NCBI GenBank assembly: GCA_013696965.1
Contig: JACCXN010000044.1
Location: forward strand, 70,756 to 134,755
Direction of reading: 5' to 3'
DNA: 64,000 nucleotides
From: Bacteroidota bacterium
GTDB taxonomy: Bacteria > Bacteroidota > Bacteroidia > JACCXN01
Shown: positions 28,293 to 37,064 of the stretch, piece after piece
Numbering within the stretch: position 1 is the stretch's first letter
How the letters are laid out: every line of letters begins with the position of its first letter
The notes under the pieces: model-generated
The model's input: the letters and a program-made list of their open reading frames with translations, nothing else
Databases searched by the model: none
What the model was told of the DNA's origin: nothing
Translations under genes and position numbers: made by a program

Positions 28293-29564
28293 ATGTTACA
28301 AGTCAGTGTAATCAGAGAAAATACCAAAGAGGTAATTCAAAGGCTTGCCGTTAAAAATTTCCAGGCAGAAGCGATAATTAATAGTATTATTGATTTAGAT
28401 AACCAGCGCAAAAAAATCCAGACGGAACTTGATGCCATACTATCTGATGCAAATAACATAGCCAGAGAGATTGGAGAGTTGTTTAAATTAAACAAAGCAG
28501 CGGAGGCCAATGACTTAAAAAATAAAAGCGCAGCAATTAAAGAAACCAGCCGTGAATTGCAGGAAGAACTTAATAAAACGGAAGAAGAAATAAAGCAACA
28601 GCTTTATCTTGTTCCCAATCTTCCCCATAAAAGCGTTCCCAGGGGAAAAACTCCAGAAGACAATGAAATTGTGCACAGCGAGGGTGATATTCCTCAAATG
28701 GCTGAAGATGCAAAGCCTCACTGGGATTTGGCAAAAACATATGACATAATTGATTTTGAACTTGGAGTGAAAATTACAGGAGCAGGATTTCCTGTATACA
28801 AGGGCAAGGGCGCAAGACTTCAGAGAGGCTTGATAAATTTCTTTTTAGATGAGGCTCATAAAGCTGGTTATGAAGAATATCTTCCACCTTTAATGGTAAA
28901 TGAGGCCTCTGCAATTGGTACAGGCCAACTCCCGGATAAGGAAGCACAAATGTATCATGTTGGACTGGATAATTTTTACCTTATTCCTACGGCTGAGGTT
29001 CCAATTACCAATATTCATCGTGATGTAATTTACAAATCAGATGAATTGCCAATCAAAAACACCGCATATACTCCATGTTTCAGAAGGGAGGCAGGCTCTT
29101 ATGGAAAGGATGTTAGAGGATTAAACCGTTTGCACCAGTTTGATAAGGTGGAAATAGTGCAAGTACAGCACCCTTTAAATTCCTATACTGCATTAGAGCA
29201 AATGGTAGATCATGTTAAAGGATTAATGCAAAAGTTAAATCTTCCTTTCCGTATTTTAAGACTTTGTGGAGGAGATATGAGTTTTGCCTCTGCCTTAACT
29301 TATGATTTTGAAGTTTATGCCGCAGCCCAAAAAAAATGGCTTGAGGTAAGTTCTGTTTCTAATTTTGAATCTTTCCAGTCAAACCGACTTAAACTTCGTT
29401 TTAAAGAAAGAGATGAAAAGCCACAACTTGCCCATACACTAAATGGAAGCGCACTTGCTTTGCCGCGAATTGTAGCTGCTTTGCTTGAAAACAACCAAAC
29501 TTCCGAAGGTATTATAATGCCCGAGGCCATTAGGGCATACACAGGATTTGATAAAATAAGTTAA
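28293..29564 (+). CDS. serS: Seryl-tRNA synthetase
   Basis: 423 residues, normal length. It charges tRNA-Ser with serine in the cytoplasm. The N-terminal ~110 residues form the long antiparallel coiled coil (for example ELFKLNKAAEANDLKNKSAA) that grips the tRNA long arm. The class II core follows, with motif 2 in TPCFRREAGSYGKDVRGLNR near residue 258 and motif 3 in LNGSALALPRIVAALLENNQ near residue 383. The serine-binding region TAEVPITN near residue 230 is present. Single gene between the rpmA terminator and the lipoprotein/TPR pair. Confidence 0.97.
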   Translation: MLQVSVIRENTKEVIQRLAVKNFQAEAIINSIIDLDNQRKKIQTELDAILSDANNIAREIGELFKLNKAAEANDLKNKSAAIKETSRELQEELNKTEEEIKQQLYLVPNLPHKSVPRGKTPEDNEIVHSEGDIPQMAEDAKPHWDLAKTYDIIDFELGVKITGAGFPVYKGKGARLQRGLINFFLDEAHKAGYEEYLPPLMVNEASAIGTGQLPDKEAQMYHVGLDNFYLIPTAEVPITNIHRDVIYKSDELPIKNTAYTPCFRREAGSYGKDVRGLNRLHQFDKVEIVQVQHPLNSYTALEQMVDHVKGLMQKLNLPFRILRLCGGDMSFASALTYDFEVYAAAQKKWLEVSSVSNFESFQSNRLKLRFKERDEKPQLAHTLNGSALALPRIVAALLENNQTSEGIIMPEAIRAYTGFDKIS

Positions 29565-29624
29565 AATGCACTGAAACATCCCAGTAAAAAGACCGTTTGG
29601 ATTTTATTCAGTAACTTTAGAGTG

Positions 29625-30176
29625 ATGCGAATATTCTTAACCCAAATTACAGTGCTGTTTTTTATTTTTGCTGCTTTTTCCTGCACCAAAAATAAACATG
29701 CCGGAGAAATTCGTAGCCTTGATAGCTTATACCAGGGAATTATTAGTGTTGAAAAACAATTAAGTCAAATTGACACCCTGAAAATTCAAAGGACCTATGA
29801 GGAAATTGTTCGCAATATTAAGTTTATCCGTCAAAACTTCCATGGCACTTATGACAAGTCTTCAATAGAATTAATTACAGCATATAAGAATACTCGAAAA
29901 CCACTTTATAATTTCCAATTTAATAGTGTGCAAATATTACACGAACTTGATTATAGTAAAAAACAGTTGGAACACTTGGTATTTGACTTGAGAAAAGGAA
30001 CAATATCAGATGAAAATGCTTCAATTTATTTTTCAGATGAACGAATTGCTGCAAAAAGAATTCACGGTGAATCAAAATTGTTGGCAGATTCCTTAAATTC
30101 TGCATTACAAAAATTTCAGGAGCTTCACCCATTGGTTCAAGAATTTATTAACGAAAATATTATAAAAGCTTCTTAA
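29625..30176 (+). CDS. Predicted lipoprotein, unknown function
   Basis: 183 residues from the ATG at 29625; a GTG lies just before it but the ATG is preferred. The signal ends in a lipobox, FAAFSCTKNK, so Cys20 would be lipidated. The rest is predicted mostly helical, with heptad-like stretches (SLYQGIISVEKQLSQID and ELDYSKKQLEHLVFDL) but no known domain. It is separated by only 5 bp from the large TPR protein that follows, so the two probably form an envelope-associated operon. Confidence 0.75.
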   Translation: MRIFLTQITVLFFIFAAFSCTKNKHAGEIRSLDSLYQGIISVEKQLSQIDTLKIQRTYEEIVRNIKFIRQNFHGTYDKSSIELITAYKNTRKPLYNFQFNSVQILHELDYSKKQLEHLVFDLRKGTISDENASIYFSDERIAAKRIHGESKLLADSLNSALQKFQELHPLVQEFINENIIKAS

Positions 30177-30181
30177 AATTG

Positions 30182-32050
30182 ATGAAAATACAGTTGGCGA
30201 AAATATTTTTATTTGTTTTAGTGCTTTTACACTCTTTTGTAAATGCCCAAATAGAAACATCCCCTGATAATGAAGCACCGCAACCTACAGGTTCTGACGA
30301 ACAATTGGCCGCCCATTTCTTTCAAAACAAGGAATATGATAAGGCTGTAATTTATTACGAAAAACTTTTTGAAAAAAGCAGGCTTGATTTTTATTATGGA
30401 TATTACCTGGACTGTTTAATTGAGCTTAAAGAGTATAAAAAAGCTGAAAAAATAATTAAGAAGCAATTGAAGCAAAACCCCCTTAAACTGGGTTATCAGG
30501 TTGATCTGGGATATGTTTTGCAGAGTTCAGGTGAAAATGCCAAAGCGAAAAAAGAATTTGATCATGCATTATCACAGCTTTCACCAAGTCAGGGACAAAT
30601 TTTTGAAGTGGCCAATGCTTTCATAAAACGTAAAGAACTTGATTATGCCCTTTTAACTTATGAAAAGGGACGAAAATTGTTAAAAAATTCGTATCCTTTT
30701 AGTTTTGAAATTGCAGAGATTTATTTTCAAAAAGGAAATCTTGAGGGAATGATTAATGAATATTTAGACGTTCTTCTCATTAATGATGCCTATATACAAC
30801 AGGTTCAGAATTACCTACAGCGAATTTATGATACAGATATGCAGGGGGGATCTAAGGGAAGCGAACTTGTAAAAAATCAATTGCTAATAAGAATACAAAA
30901 ATATCCCGACAAAATAACCTATGCAGAAATGTTAATTTGGCTATTTATTCAGGAGAAGAACTTCAGCGCAGCTCTTATTCAAACAAAGGCAATAGATAAA
31001 AGGTTAAAAGAAGAAGGAGGAAGGTTAATTACTCTTGCTAAGACTTGTGTTTCAAACCATGATTACAAAACTGCTATAAGTGCTTATCAGGCAGTAATTG
31101 AAAAAGGCCCTGAAAATTATTACTATATAATTTCAAAAATAGAACTGCTGGAGGTTTTAAATAAAAAAATTATTGAACAAGTTGATTATACCCGTGAGGA
31201 TATTATTACTCTTGAAAAAAGTTACCTTTCAACACTCCAGGAACTTGGAAAATCTGCCAGTACTGCACCTTTGTTAAAAGGTTTGGGACATTTATATGCA
31301 TTTTATCTTTTTGATATTGAAAATGCCATAGCATTGCTTGAGGAAAGTTTAAAAATTCCGGGAGTTTCAAATACCTTTATGGCTGAAGTGAAATTGTTGC
31401 TTGCCGATATCTTGCTTATGAGCGGTGATATATGGGAAGCTTCGCTTTATTATTCCCAGGTTGAAAAATCTTTTAAGCATGACCCAATTGGTGATGAAGC
31501 AAAACTGCGTAATGCAAAAATTTCATATTATACGGGGGATTTTGCCTGGTCACAAGCCCAGCTTGATGTGCTCAAAGGCTCTACTTCAAAGTTAATTGCC
31601 AACGATGCAATGAGGCTTTCCTTGTTGATTACCGATAATTCTACTGTAGATACCACACTCCTTCCATTGGAGATGTATGCCAATGCTGAGCTGCTTTCTT
31701 TTCAAAATAAAGACGATGAAGCCATTTTAATTCTTGATTCTATTCATACTTTATTTCCTGGACATGCACTTGCGGATGAAATAGTATTTAAAAAAGCAAG
31801 CATCTTAATTAAAAAGCAGGACTATCAGGGCGCATCCAAACAGCTATTAAAAATAGTTAAAACCTATAGTTATGATATTCTTGCAGATGACGCCTTATTC
31901 AAGCTAGCTGAAATACACCATTTCAAGTTTAAAGATTTGGAAAAAGCTAAGGAATATTACCATAAATTAATGTTGGACTATCCTGGCAGCACACTAACTG
32001 TTGAAGCCAGGAAAAGATACCGGGAATTACGGGGTGATAAATTGAATTGA
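30182..32050 (+). CDS. Exported tetratricopeptide-repeat protein
   Basis: 622 residues from the ATG at 30182. A signal peptide (MKIQLAKIFLFVLVLLHSFV, cleaved near VNAQ) directs it out of the cytoplasm. From residue ~40 to the end it is built of TPR helices: HFFQNKEYDKAVIYYEKLFE, LGYVLQSSGENAKAKKEFD and SGDIWEASLYYSQVEKSF are clear copies, and the last, FKDLEKAKEYYHKLMLDYPG, resembles the outer-membrane assembly lipoprotein (YfiO/BamD-like) repeat. TPR proteins act as docking platforms; no partner is evident. Co-transcribed with the lipoprotein gene upstream. Confidence 0.85.
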   Translation: MKIQLAKIFLFVLVLLHSFVNAQIETSPDNEAPQPTGSDEQLAAHFFQNKEYDKAVIYYEKLFEKSRLDFYYGYYLDCLIELKEYKKAEKIIKKQLKQNPLKLGYQVDLGYVLQSSGENAKAKKEFDHALSQLSPSQGQIFEVANAFIKRKELDYALLTYEKGRKLLKNSYPFSFEIAEIYFQKGNLEGMINEYLDVLLINDAYIQQVQNYLQRIYDTDMQGGSKGSELVKNQLLIRIQKYPDKITYAEMLIWLFIQEKNFSAALIQTKAIDKRLKEEGGRLITLAKTCVSNHDYKTAISAYQAVIEKGPENYYYIISKIELLEVLNKKIIEQVDYTREDIITLEKSYLSTLQELGKSASTAPLLKGLGHLYAFYLFDIENAIALLEESLKIPGVSNTFMAEVKLLLADILLMSGDIWEASLYYSQVEKSFKHDPIGDEAKLRNAKISYYTGDFAWSQAQLDVLKGSTSKLIANDAMRLSLLITDNSTVDTTLLPLEMYANAELLSFQNKDDEAILILDSIHTLFPGHALADEIVFKKASILIKKQDYQGASKQLLKIVKTYSYDILADDALFKLAEIHHFKFKDLEKAKEYYHKLMLDYPGSTLTVEARKRYRELRGDKLN

Positions 32051-32560
32051 TTGAAAGTTCAAATCCACAAAATTTTTGGAATCTAAAATCACTCAAAAAA
32101 ATTCACTCGAAATTTACAAAGGAATTCAATAAAATCATTTCATATTTGATCCACAAAGGAAATCCTAAAAGCAAACTATAAAGCATTATTTTCTTAAGCT
32201 TTTGCATTCTTTCACTTTGGCATTTTTGCAGGGAATTTATCATTTCCAACGCACTATTTCCCTTGATGATAAATTTACTTCTGCTTTCTTCAAATAAATT
32301 TTAACATGGTTTAATTTAATGTGATAAAGGGAAACCAGACTTTTTTACATCAAAAAACCGTTATGTAAAAGACGCATTTATATACAATGATTTTTAAAAT
32401 GAACCCAGTGACATTTATGCAAGGTTCATTTTTAGTATATTCGCGAAAAGAAAAAATTGCAAAAAAATTCAAACAAACCACCTGGAAAAGTACTGTTTAA
32501 TCAAAATTTAATTGCAAATAATTAAAAGTATGATAGAAAATCATAAAAAATAAAATACAA
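32051..32560. other. 510-bp intergenic stretch with one hairpin
   Basis: No gene seen. An inverted repeat, AATGAACC (32398-32405) and GGTTCATT (32423-32430), is followed by TTTAG and could terminate plus-strand transcription or bind a regulator. TATATTCG just after it is close to TAnnTTTG and may be the promoter for the next two genes. Otherwise only AT-rich sequence. Confidence 0.5.
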
Positions 32561-32860
32561 ATGATAATTTACAATGTTACAGTTAATATAGAGAATGATG
32601 TGCGCGAGGAATGGTTAAAATGGATGAAAGAAGTTCATATACCCAATGTAATGAGTACAGGACTTTTTATAGAGAATCGTATGCTCAAAGTACTTGTTGA
32701 CGAAGAATCAGGAACAACATATTCCATACAATATACCTGCAAAAGAATGGAGGATATTCAAATCTATCAAAGGGACCATGCTCCACAATTGCAAAAAGAA
32801 CATATAGAAAAATACAAGGGGAAATTTGTTGCATTTCGTACTTTACTTGAAGTTGTATAA
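32561..32860 (+). CDS. DUF4286 family protein
   Basis: 99 residues. MIIYNVTVNIENDVREEWLK and MKEVHIPNVMSTGLF match the small ferredoxin-like DUF4286 family, common in Bacteroidota beside rsmA. The alpha-beta pattern with the conserved His in KWMKEVHIP suggests a dimeric alpha/beta barrel like antibiotic-biosynthesis monooxygenases, though no activity is known to me. Only 3 bp separate it from rsmA, so the two are translated from one mRNA. Confidence 0.85.
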   Translation: MIIYNVTVNIENDVREEWLKWMKEVHIPNVMSTGLFIENRMLKVLVDEESGTTYSIQYTCKRMEDIQIYQRDHAPQLQKEHIEKYKGKFVAFRTLLEVV

Positions 32861-32863
32861 AAA

Positions 32864-33640
32864 ATGGAAAAAGTTAGAGCAAAAAAACATTTAGGCCAGC
32901 ATTTTTTAAATGATGAAGGTATTGCCAAAAATATAGTTGATAGCCTTACTAAGGCGGGTTATAAAAAAGTAATGGAAATAGGCCCGGGAATGGGTGTGCT
33001 TACTAAATACCTTATTCTTGATAAGGAAATTGAACTTTCAGTAATTGAACTAGACAGAGAATCCATTGAATATTTGAAGAATCATTTTCCTGAATTGGAT
33101 AAACGGATTATTTCTGCGGATTTTTTAAAGTTTCCTTTGGAAGAGTATTTCCATGAATCTTTTGCTATAATTGGAAACTTCCCCTATAATATTTCCTCCC
33201 AAATCCTTTTTAAAGTACTTGAGCATAAAGAAAGTATACCAGAGTTGGTTGGAATGTTCCAAAAAGAAGTGGCACAAAGGCTTGCCTCGCCTCCTAAAAA
33301 TAAAGCTTATGGAATTTTAAGTGTGCTTTTACAGGCTTATTATGATATTGAATATTTATTTACAGTAAATGAAGATGTTTTTACTCCTCCTCCTAAAGTG
33401 AAATCAGCGGTTATTCGTATAAAGAGAAACAATAGAGTAAGCCTTGGATGTGATGATGCAGCGTTTAAAAAAGTGATAAAAATGGGTTTCAACCAGCGCA
33501 GAAAAACGCTCCGTAATGCACTTAAAGCAATGCTGCCAGAGGATAAGCAAGCACTTGAAAGTTCAGGGTACCTTACCAAAAGAGCGGAAGAACTTTCGGT
33601 GGAAGATTTTGTTGAACTCACTAAAATGTTGAATGTATAA
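32864..33640 (+). CDS. rsmA: 16S rRNA (adenine1518/1519-N6) dimethyltransferase
   Basis: 258 residues, full length (KsgA). It dimethylates two adjacent adenines near the 3' end of 16S rRNA during 30S assembly. KKHLGQHFLNDEGIAKNIV is the family opening, MEIGPGMGVLTKYL is the SAM-binding loop near residue 38, and NFPYNISSQILFKVLE near residue 106 contains the catalytic NFPY motif. The C-terminal ~70 residues (MGFNQRRKTLRNALKAML) are the rRNA-binding domain. Second gene of the DUF4286-rsmA pair. Confidence 0.97.
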   Translation: MEKVRAKKHLGQHFLNDEGIAKNIVDSLTKAGYKKVMEIGPGMGVLTKYLILDKEIELSVIELDRESIEYLKNHFPELDKRIISADFLKFPLEEYFHESFAIIGNFPYNISSQILFKVLEHKESIPELVGMFQKEVAQRLASPPKNKAYGILSVLLQAYYDIEYLFTVNEDVFTPPPKVKSAVIRIKRNNRVSLGCDDAAFKKVIKMGFNQRRKTLRNALKAMLPEDKQALESSGYLTKRAEELSVEDFVELTKMLNV

Positions 33641-33714
33641 GGGTATTAAATGTTTCAATTTATTATTGCCTGAATTTTCGCACCTATGACACTCCAAAAC
33701 CAGTTGGCCAACAA

Positions 33715-34650
33715 ATGAAAAATATCCTATTTCTTGATACAATGCACCCTTACCTTGAGGAGGAGCTGCTGAAAAAAGGCTATAATGTGGTTTTTGATTA
33801 TACCTGGCCAAAAGAAAAAATTGAAACAATTATTCATCAGTTTGATGGGCTGGTTTTAAGAAGCAGGTTTAAAATAGGATCAGACTTTTTAGATAAAGCG
33901 CTTAACTTAAAGTTTATTGCCAGAGGCGGTGCAGGTCTTGAAAATATTGATGTTGCATATGCCCTAAAGAAAGGAATCACTTGTTTGCATGCTCCCGAGG
34001 GAAACAGGGACGCAGTTGGAGAACATGCAATTGGAATGTTGTTAAGCTTGTTTAACAATTTGCCAAGGGCTGATAAGCAGGTAAGAGAAGCAGTATGGAT
34101 ACGTGAGGGGAATAGAGGAATTGAACTAAAAGGTAAAACCATTGGAATAATAGGATATGGCAATACAGGAGGAGCTCTTGCCAGAAAATTAAAGGGGTTC
34201 CAGGTTAAGGTTCTTGCCTATGATAAATACCGGGTTAATTATTCGGATGAATATGCCACAGAAGCCTCGGCTGAGCAAATCTTTGAACAAGCGGACATAC
34301 TTAGCCTGCATCTTCCATTAACCCAGGAAACAAAGTATTTGGTAAATTCCCAGTATATTAATAATTTCAAAAGAAACATTTTTCTTATTAATACTTCCAG
34401 AGGACCCGTAGTAAATACAGAGGACTTGGTTGAAAAAATTGAAACAGGCAAAATTTTGGGTGCATGCCTTGATGTGTTGGAATATGAGGCTGTTTCATTT
34501 GAAAATTTGGACAAGGAAAAACTTCCTAAAGCATTTCAATATTTAGTTAACAGTGATAAGGTTCTGTTATCGCCTCACATTGCAGGATGGACGCACGAAT
34601 CTTATTATAAAATATCCCAGGTTTTATTTAACAAAATCTGCCAATTGTAA
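33715..34650 (+). CDS. NAD-dependent D-2-hydroxyacid dehydrogenase (phosphoglycerate-dehydrogenase-like)
   Basis: 311 residues, two-domain enzyme. The substrate domain brackets the NAD domain, whose GxGxxG reads IGIIGYGNTGGALARKL near residue 143. Catalytic Arg is in NTSRGPVVNTEDL near residue 226, Glu in the ACLDVLEYE region, and His in SPHIAGWTHES near residue 283. The short form without an ACT domain fits a PGDH used in serine synthesis or a related hydroxyacid dehydrogenase; the usual serC partner is not adjacent. Same strand as rsmA with a 74-bp gap; converges with the gene at 34678. Confidence 0.9.
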   Translation: MKNILFLDTMHPYLEEELLKKGYNVVFDYTWPKEKIETIIHQFDGLVLRSRFKIGSDFLDKALNLKFIARGGAGLENIDVAYALKKGITCLHAPEGNRDAVGEHAIGMLLSLFNNLPRADKQVREAVWIREGNRGIELKGKTIGIIGYGNTGGALARKLKGFQVKVLAYDKYRVNYSDEYATEASAEQIFEQADILSLHLPLTQETKYLVNSQYINNFKRNIFLINTSRGPVVNTEDLVEKIETGKILGACLDVLEYEAVSFENLDKEKLPKAFQYLVNSDKVLLSPHIAGWTHESYYKISQVLFNKICQL

Positions 34651-34677
34651 TTTTGCTTTTGTTTGCTTATAAAATGC

Positions 34678-35310
34678 TTAAACTTTCGATTTCTTTAAAT
34701 TCAGATTAAAGCCAAGTCCAAAGGAAACCCGCAGTTCATCTAAAGAAATAGGTTGTGGAGCATCGAAAAGATATTTTCCATTGATATATTGTGTGCTCAT
34801 AAACAAATGGAAATATTTTGATGCATAATAATTAAAGCCAATAGAAAGGGATAAAAGGGGATTGGGGCTTGCATTATATAACATCAAACTTTCCTGATCT
34901 CCGTTTGTTCCTGGCTTTGCCAAAGAATAGGCAACACCTGGTTGAAAAGCAATATAAGGATCAATTGTTTTTTCCTTAAGTAAATGGTATGAAATACCTG
35001 CAAAAAGAGAATGATTGAATTCGAAAAAATGATTGTTCATTAATGAACCTAAAAAGTAATAGGATTCTCCTTTAATTGAAACCTGTTCGCTTACATAATA
35101 CTCCAAATCACCATTTAGATAAATATGTGTTACTGGTTGTTTTAACATGTTTCCCGTGGATAAAGTTGCTGTTGCACGGAGTATTCCCTCCTTTGGAAAA
35201 ACAGTTTTCTGAGCAATTAATGAAATTGGGAGCAAGCCCAAACATACAAGAATAAACAAAGAGTATTTCATTGCTAAATGGATTAAATGCTTTAACTTTT
35301 TAACTTTCAA
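34678..35310 (-). CDS. Exported probable outer-membrane barrel protein
   Basis: 210 residues from the ATG at 35310; the second Met at 35271 begins a cleaner signal peptide, MKYSLFILVCLGLLPISLIA, and may be the true start. The mature part has alternating aromatic/polar strands (NSLFAGISYHLL-like stretches, SFGLGFNLNL at the end) ending with a strand and a basic tail, typical of small barrels in Bacteroidota. No named family. It overlaps the end of the methyltransferase gene by 11 bp if 35310 is the start, so it is the last gene of a three-gene minus-strand operon. Confidence 0.7.
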   Translation of the reverse strand: MKVKKLKHLIHLAMKYSLFILVCLGLLPISLIAQKTVFPKEGILRATATLSTGNMLKQPVTHIYLNGDLEYYVSEQVSIKGESYYFLGSLMNNHFFEFNHSLFAGISYHLLKEKTIDPYIAFQPGVAYSLAKPGTNGDQESLMLYNASPNPLLSLSIGFNYYASKYFHLFMSTQYINGKYLFDAPQPISLDELRVSFGLGFNLNLKKSKV

Positions 35311-36124
35311 CTTTTTTCACAGCCTGGGCCTGAATAAAAGAACAGAAAAAAACACCTTGGGAATTATCAGCAATAAATGCAAATTCCTTTTTTACCTCTT
35401 CTGTTGTTTTATGGCTAACAAGGCCAGCATTTAATAAATTAGGTGCTGCACTTAATAAAAGTTCTGTCCAATATTCAATTGTTTTTCTTTTATATTTAAT
35501 GTCTCTGTTATCGGCATGGAAATATTTTGTTTTCGTTGTGATACTACTAAATTCTGCAGAAGCCAAAAGATTTCCCAATTTTGCTCCCACATTGGGGTCG
35601 CCACCTGCTTTCTCCTGGAATAAATTATACTGATTCCAGAATTCTTCTATATTCGGAGAAAAGGGAAAAGTATAAAAGGTAGCATTGAATACTTCAGAGG
35701 CAATTAGCACACCACCGGGCTTTAAAACTCGAAATGCCTCCTTTAAAACTTTCCCTGGATTATTAACATGCTCGAGTATCCAGCATAAAAAAACACTGTC
35801 AAAAGTAGCATCTTCAAAATCCATACACTCTGCATTCATTTGTTGCAAATCAAATCGTCCTTTAAAGCCGGGATTTTGATCCAGGTAATGTTTTGCTGTT
35901 TGAAGTTGGGTAGTAGAGGAATCAATTCCTGTAATATGAATAGCAGGAAATTTGTTTAATAAAATTGCAGATTGAGCCCCAACTCCAGAACCGATTTCCA
36001 ACAGGTTTTTAGCCGAGGATAAATCAATTTCTGAATAAACCATTTGCTCCAGGAATAATGCTTGCTGAACAAGCCTTTGTTGTTCCTTTTCCGAATACCC
36101 GTGAAGGTATATGCCCTCTACCAT
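35300..36124 (-). CDS. SAM-dependent class I methyltransferase
   Basis: 274 residues. Motif I reads LLEIGSGVGAQSAIL near residue 43, motif II DSSTTQLQTAKHYL follows, and DSVFLCWILEHVNNPGK near residue 110 is the motif IV/post-motif pattern of the UbiE/ubiquinone-type group. The N-terminal YLHGYSEKEQQRLVQQALFL matches a subgroup often annotated as UbiE/COQ5-like or juvenile-hormone-like methyltransferases. The substrate is unknown. The gene overlaps the preceding barrel gene by 7 bp and the following by 11 bp, so the three are tightly coupled. Confidence 0.87.
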   Translation of the reverse strand: MVEGIYLHGYSEKEQQRLVQQALFLEQMVYSEIDLSSAKNLLEIGSGVGAQSAILLNKFPAIHITGIDSSTTQLQTAKHYLDQNPGFKGRFDLQQMNAECMDFEDATFDSVFLCWILEHVNNPGKVLKEAFRVLKPGGVLIASEVFNATFYTFPFSPNIEEFWNQYNLFQEKAGGDPNVGAKLGNLLASAEFSSITTKTKYFHADNRDIKYKRKTIEYWTELLLSAAPNLLNAGLVSHKTTEEVKKEFAFIADNSQGVFFCSFIQAQAVKKVES

Positions 36125-36765
36125 AAATCTGTAATTGCTATATTAAGACTAACAGTGAATAGTAAATGACCTTCAAGGCTAAGGTTTTTTTGGTTGTCCT
36201 CTTTTATTCTAAGGAAGCTTTCACCATTAATTCCAGCCTTTTCGGTATGTATATCATTGCCAAGATGAGTCATATATTGAGCGGCAAGAGAAACGTCTGC
36301 CTTTGGTGAAATGTGAAAATGAGTACCTGCACCCAATTGAACAGCAGAGCTCCACCGGCTTAAATTATTTTTAAGAAGATTAATTTCGGGATTTGAGTTG
36401 GTGCTGATTTTTGTAAAATCAAAACAATGCCCTGCAAGAATATAAGGGGTAAATTTCGCTTCATTGTAATCTTTGAATGGATAGAACATTACGGACCAGC
36501 CAATATGTGCATCAACTCTATTTCCAAGCCCACCGATATCAGTAGTAATATAATCTGTGAACCATTCCGTATTTAATTTATTTGCCAATTTTAATCGTAA
36601 CTGACCACCAACTCCAGTTCCTATGTAACCATTACTCCCAAATGCACTAATAGTGCTTCGCATTCCGAGTTGCAAAAAACCTCCATCGTTTTTTGTTGGA
36701 GTGAGTTTCTGTGCACTTAAAAGGCAGGGATTTATTAAAAACAAACAAAGCAGGACTTTCTTCAT
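36118..36765 (-). CDS. Exported outer-membrane barrel protein
   Basis: 215 residues from the Met at 36765, which begins a proper signal peptide (MKKVLLCLFLINPCLLSAQ); another ATG at 36792 is possible. The open frame runs further to 36924 but that part reads through the structured repeat element and is unlikely to be translated. The mature part has Gly/aromatic strands (LGMRSTISAFGSNGYIGTGV, IGWSVMFYPF, VQLGAGTHFHIS) and ends in a strand, ITDLW, typical of 8-stranded barrels such as PorT-like proteins. First gene of the operon with the methyltransferase and the second barrel. Confidence 0.72.
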   Translation of the reverse strand: MKKVLLCLFLINPCLLSAQKLTPTKNDGGFLQLGMRSTISAFGSNGYIGTGVGGQLRLKLANKLNTEWFTDYITTDIGGLGNRVDAHIGWSVMFYPFKDYNEAKFTPYILAGHCFDFTKISTNSNPEINLLKNNLSRWSSAVQLGAGTHFHISPKADVSLAAQYMTHLGNDIHTEKAGINGESFLRIKEDNQKNLSLEGHLLFTVSLNIAITDLW

Positions 36766-36813
36766 AAATTCAGGAAATATGTTGCTATTCATACTGTTTA
36801 AAGTTTGTTTTTG

Positions 36814-36861
36814 TTTCAAATATCTTAATGTCCGGTATTTCAAATATCTTAATGTCCGGTA
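36814..36861. repeat. Two perfect tandem copies of a 24-bp sequence
   Basis: Copies at 36814-36837 and 36838-36861 are identical, with core CAAATATCTTAATGTCCGG. The second copy overlaps the left inverted repeat of the element at 36853-37002, suggesting a duplication at or during insertion. Confidence 0.85.
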
Positions 36862-37002
36862 AAAAAAGAAAATATTCCTCACTACACTGCGTTCGTTCGG
36901 AATGACATTGAAAGTGAGGAACATATGTTTTGGGAAACTAAAACGCTAGGAATGCCTGCTATTCCTAGCGTAGCGAGGAATCTAAAAAACTTTTACCGGA
37001 CA
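36853..37002. repeat. 150-bp structured element bounded by inverted repeats (MITE-like)
   Basis: Outer inverted repeats TGTCCGGTAAAA (36853-36864) and TTTTACCGGACA (36991-37002) are perfect 12-mers. Inside are two further perfect stems: TTCCTCACT (36875-36883) with AGTGAGGAA (36913-36921), and CGCTAGGAAT (36944-36953) with ATTCCTAGCG (36961-36970). It has no gene of its own and sits upstream of the barrel gene starting at 36765. Mobility is inferred from the layout. Confidence 0.75.
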
Positions 37003-37064
37003 GCAGTATTCAAATATAAATACAAAGTAAAATAATGATTAATTTTGAAAAATAATTTTTTTTC

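Noticed and set aside
36766-36924. N-terminal extension of the barrel gene up to 36924
   Set aside because: This part reads through the tandem repeat and MITE-like element (RTLRYLK repeated twice), and the signal peptide only begins at 36765.
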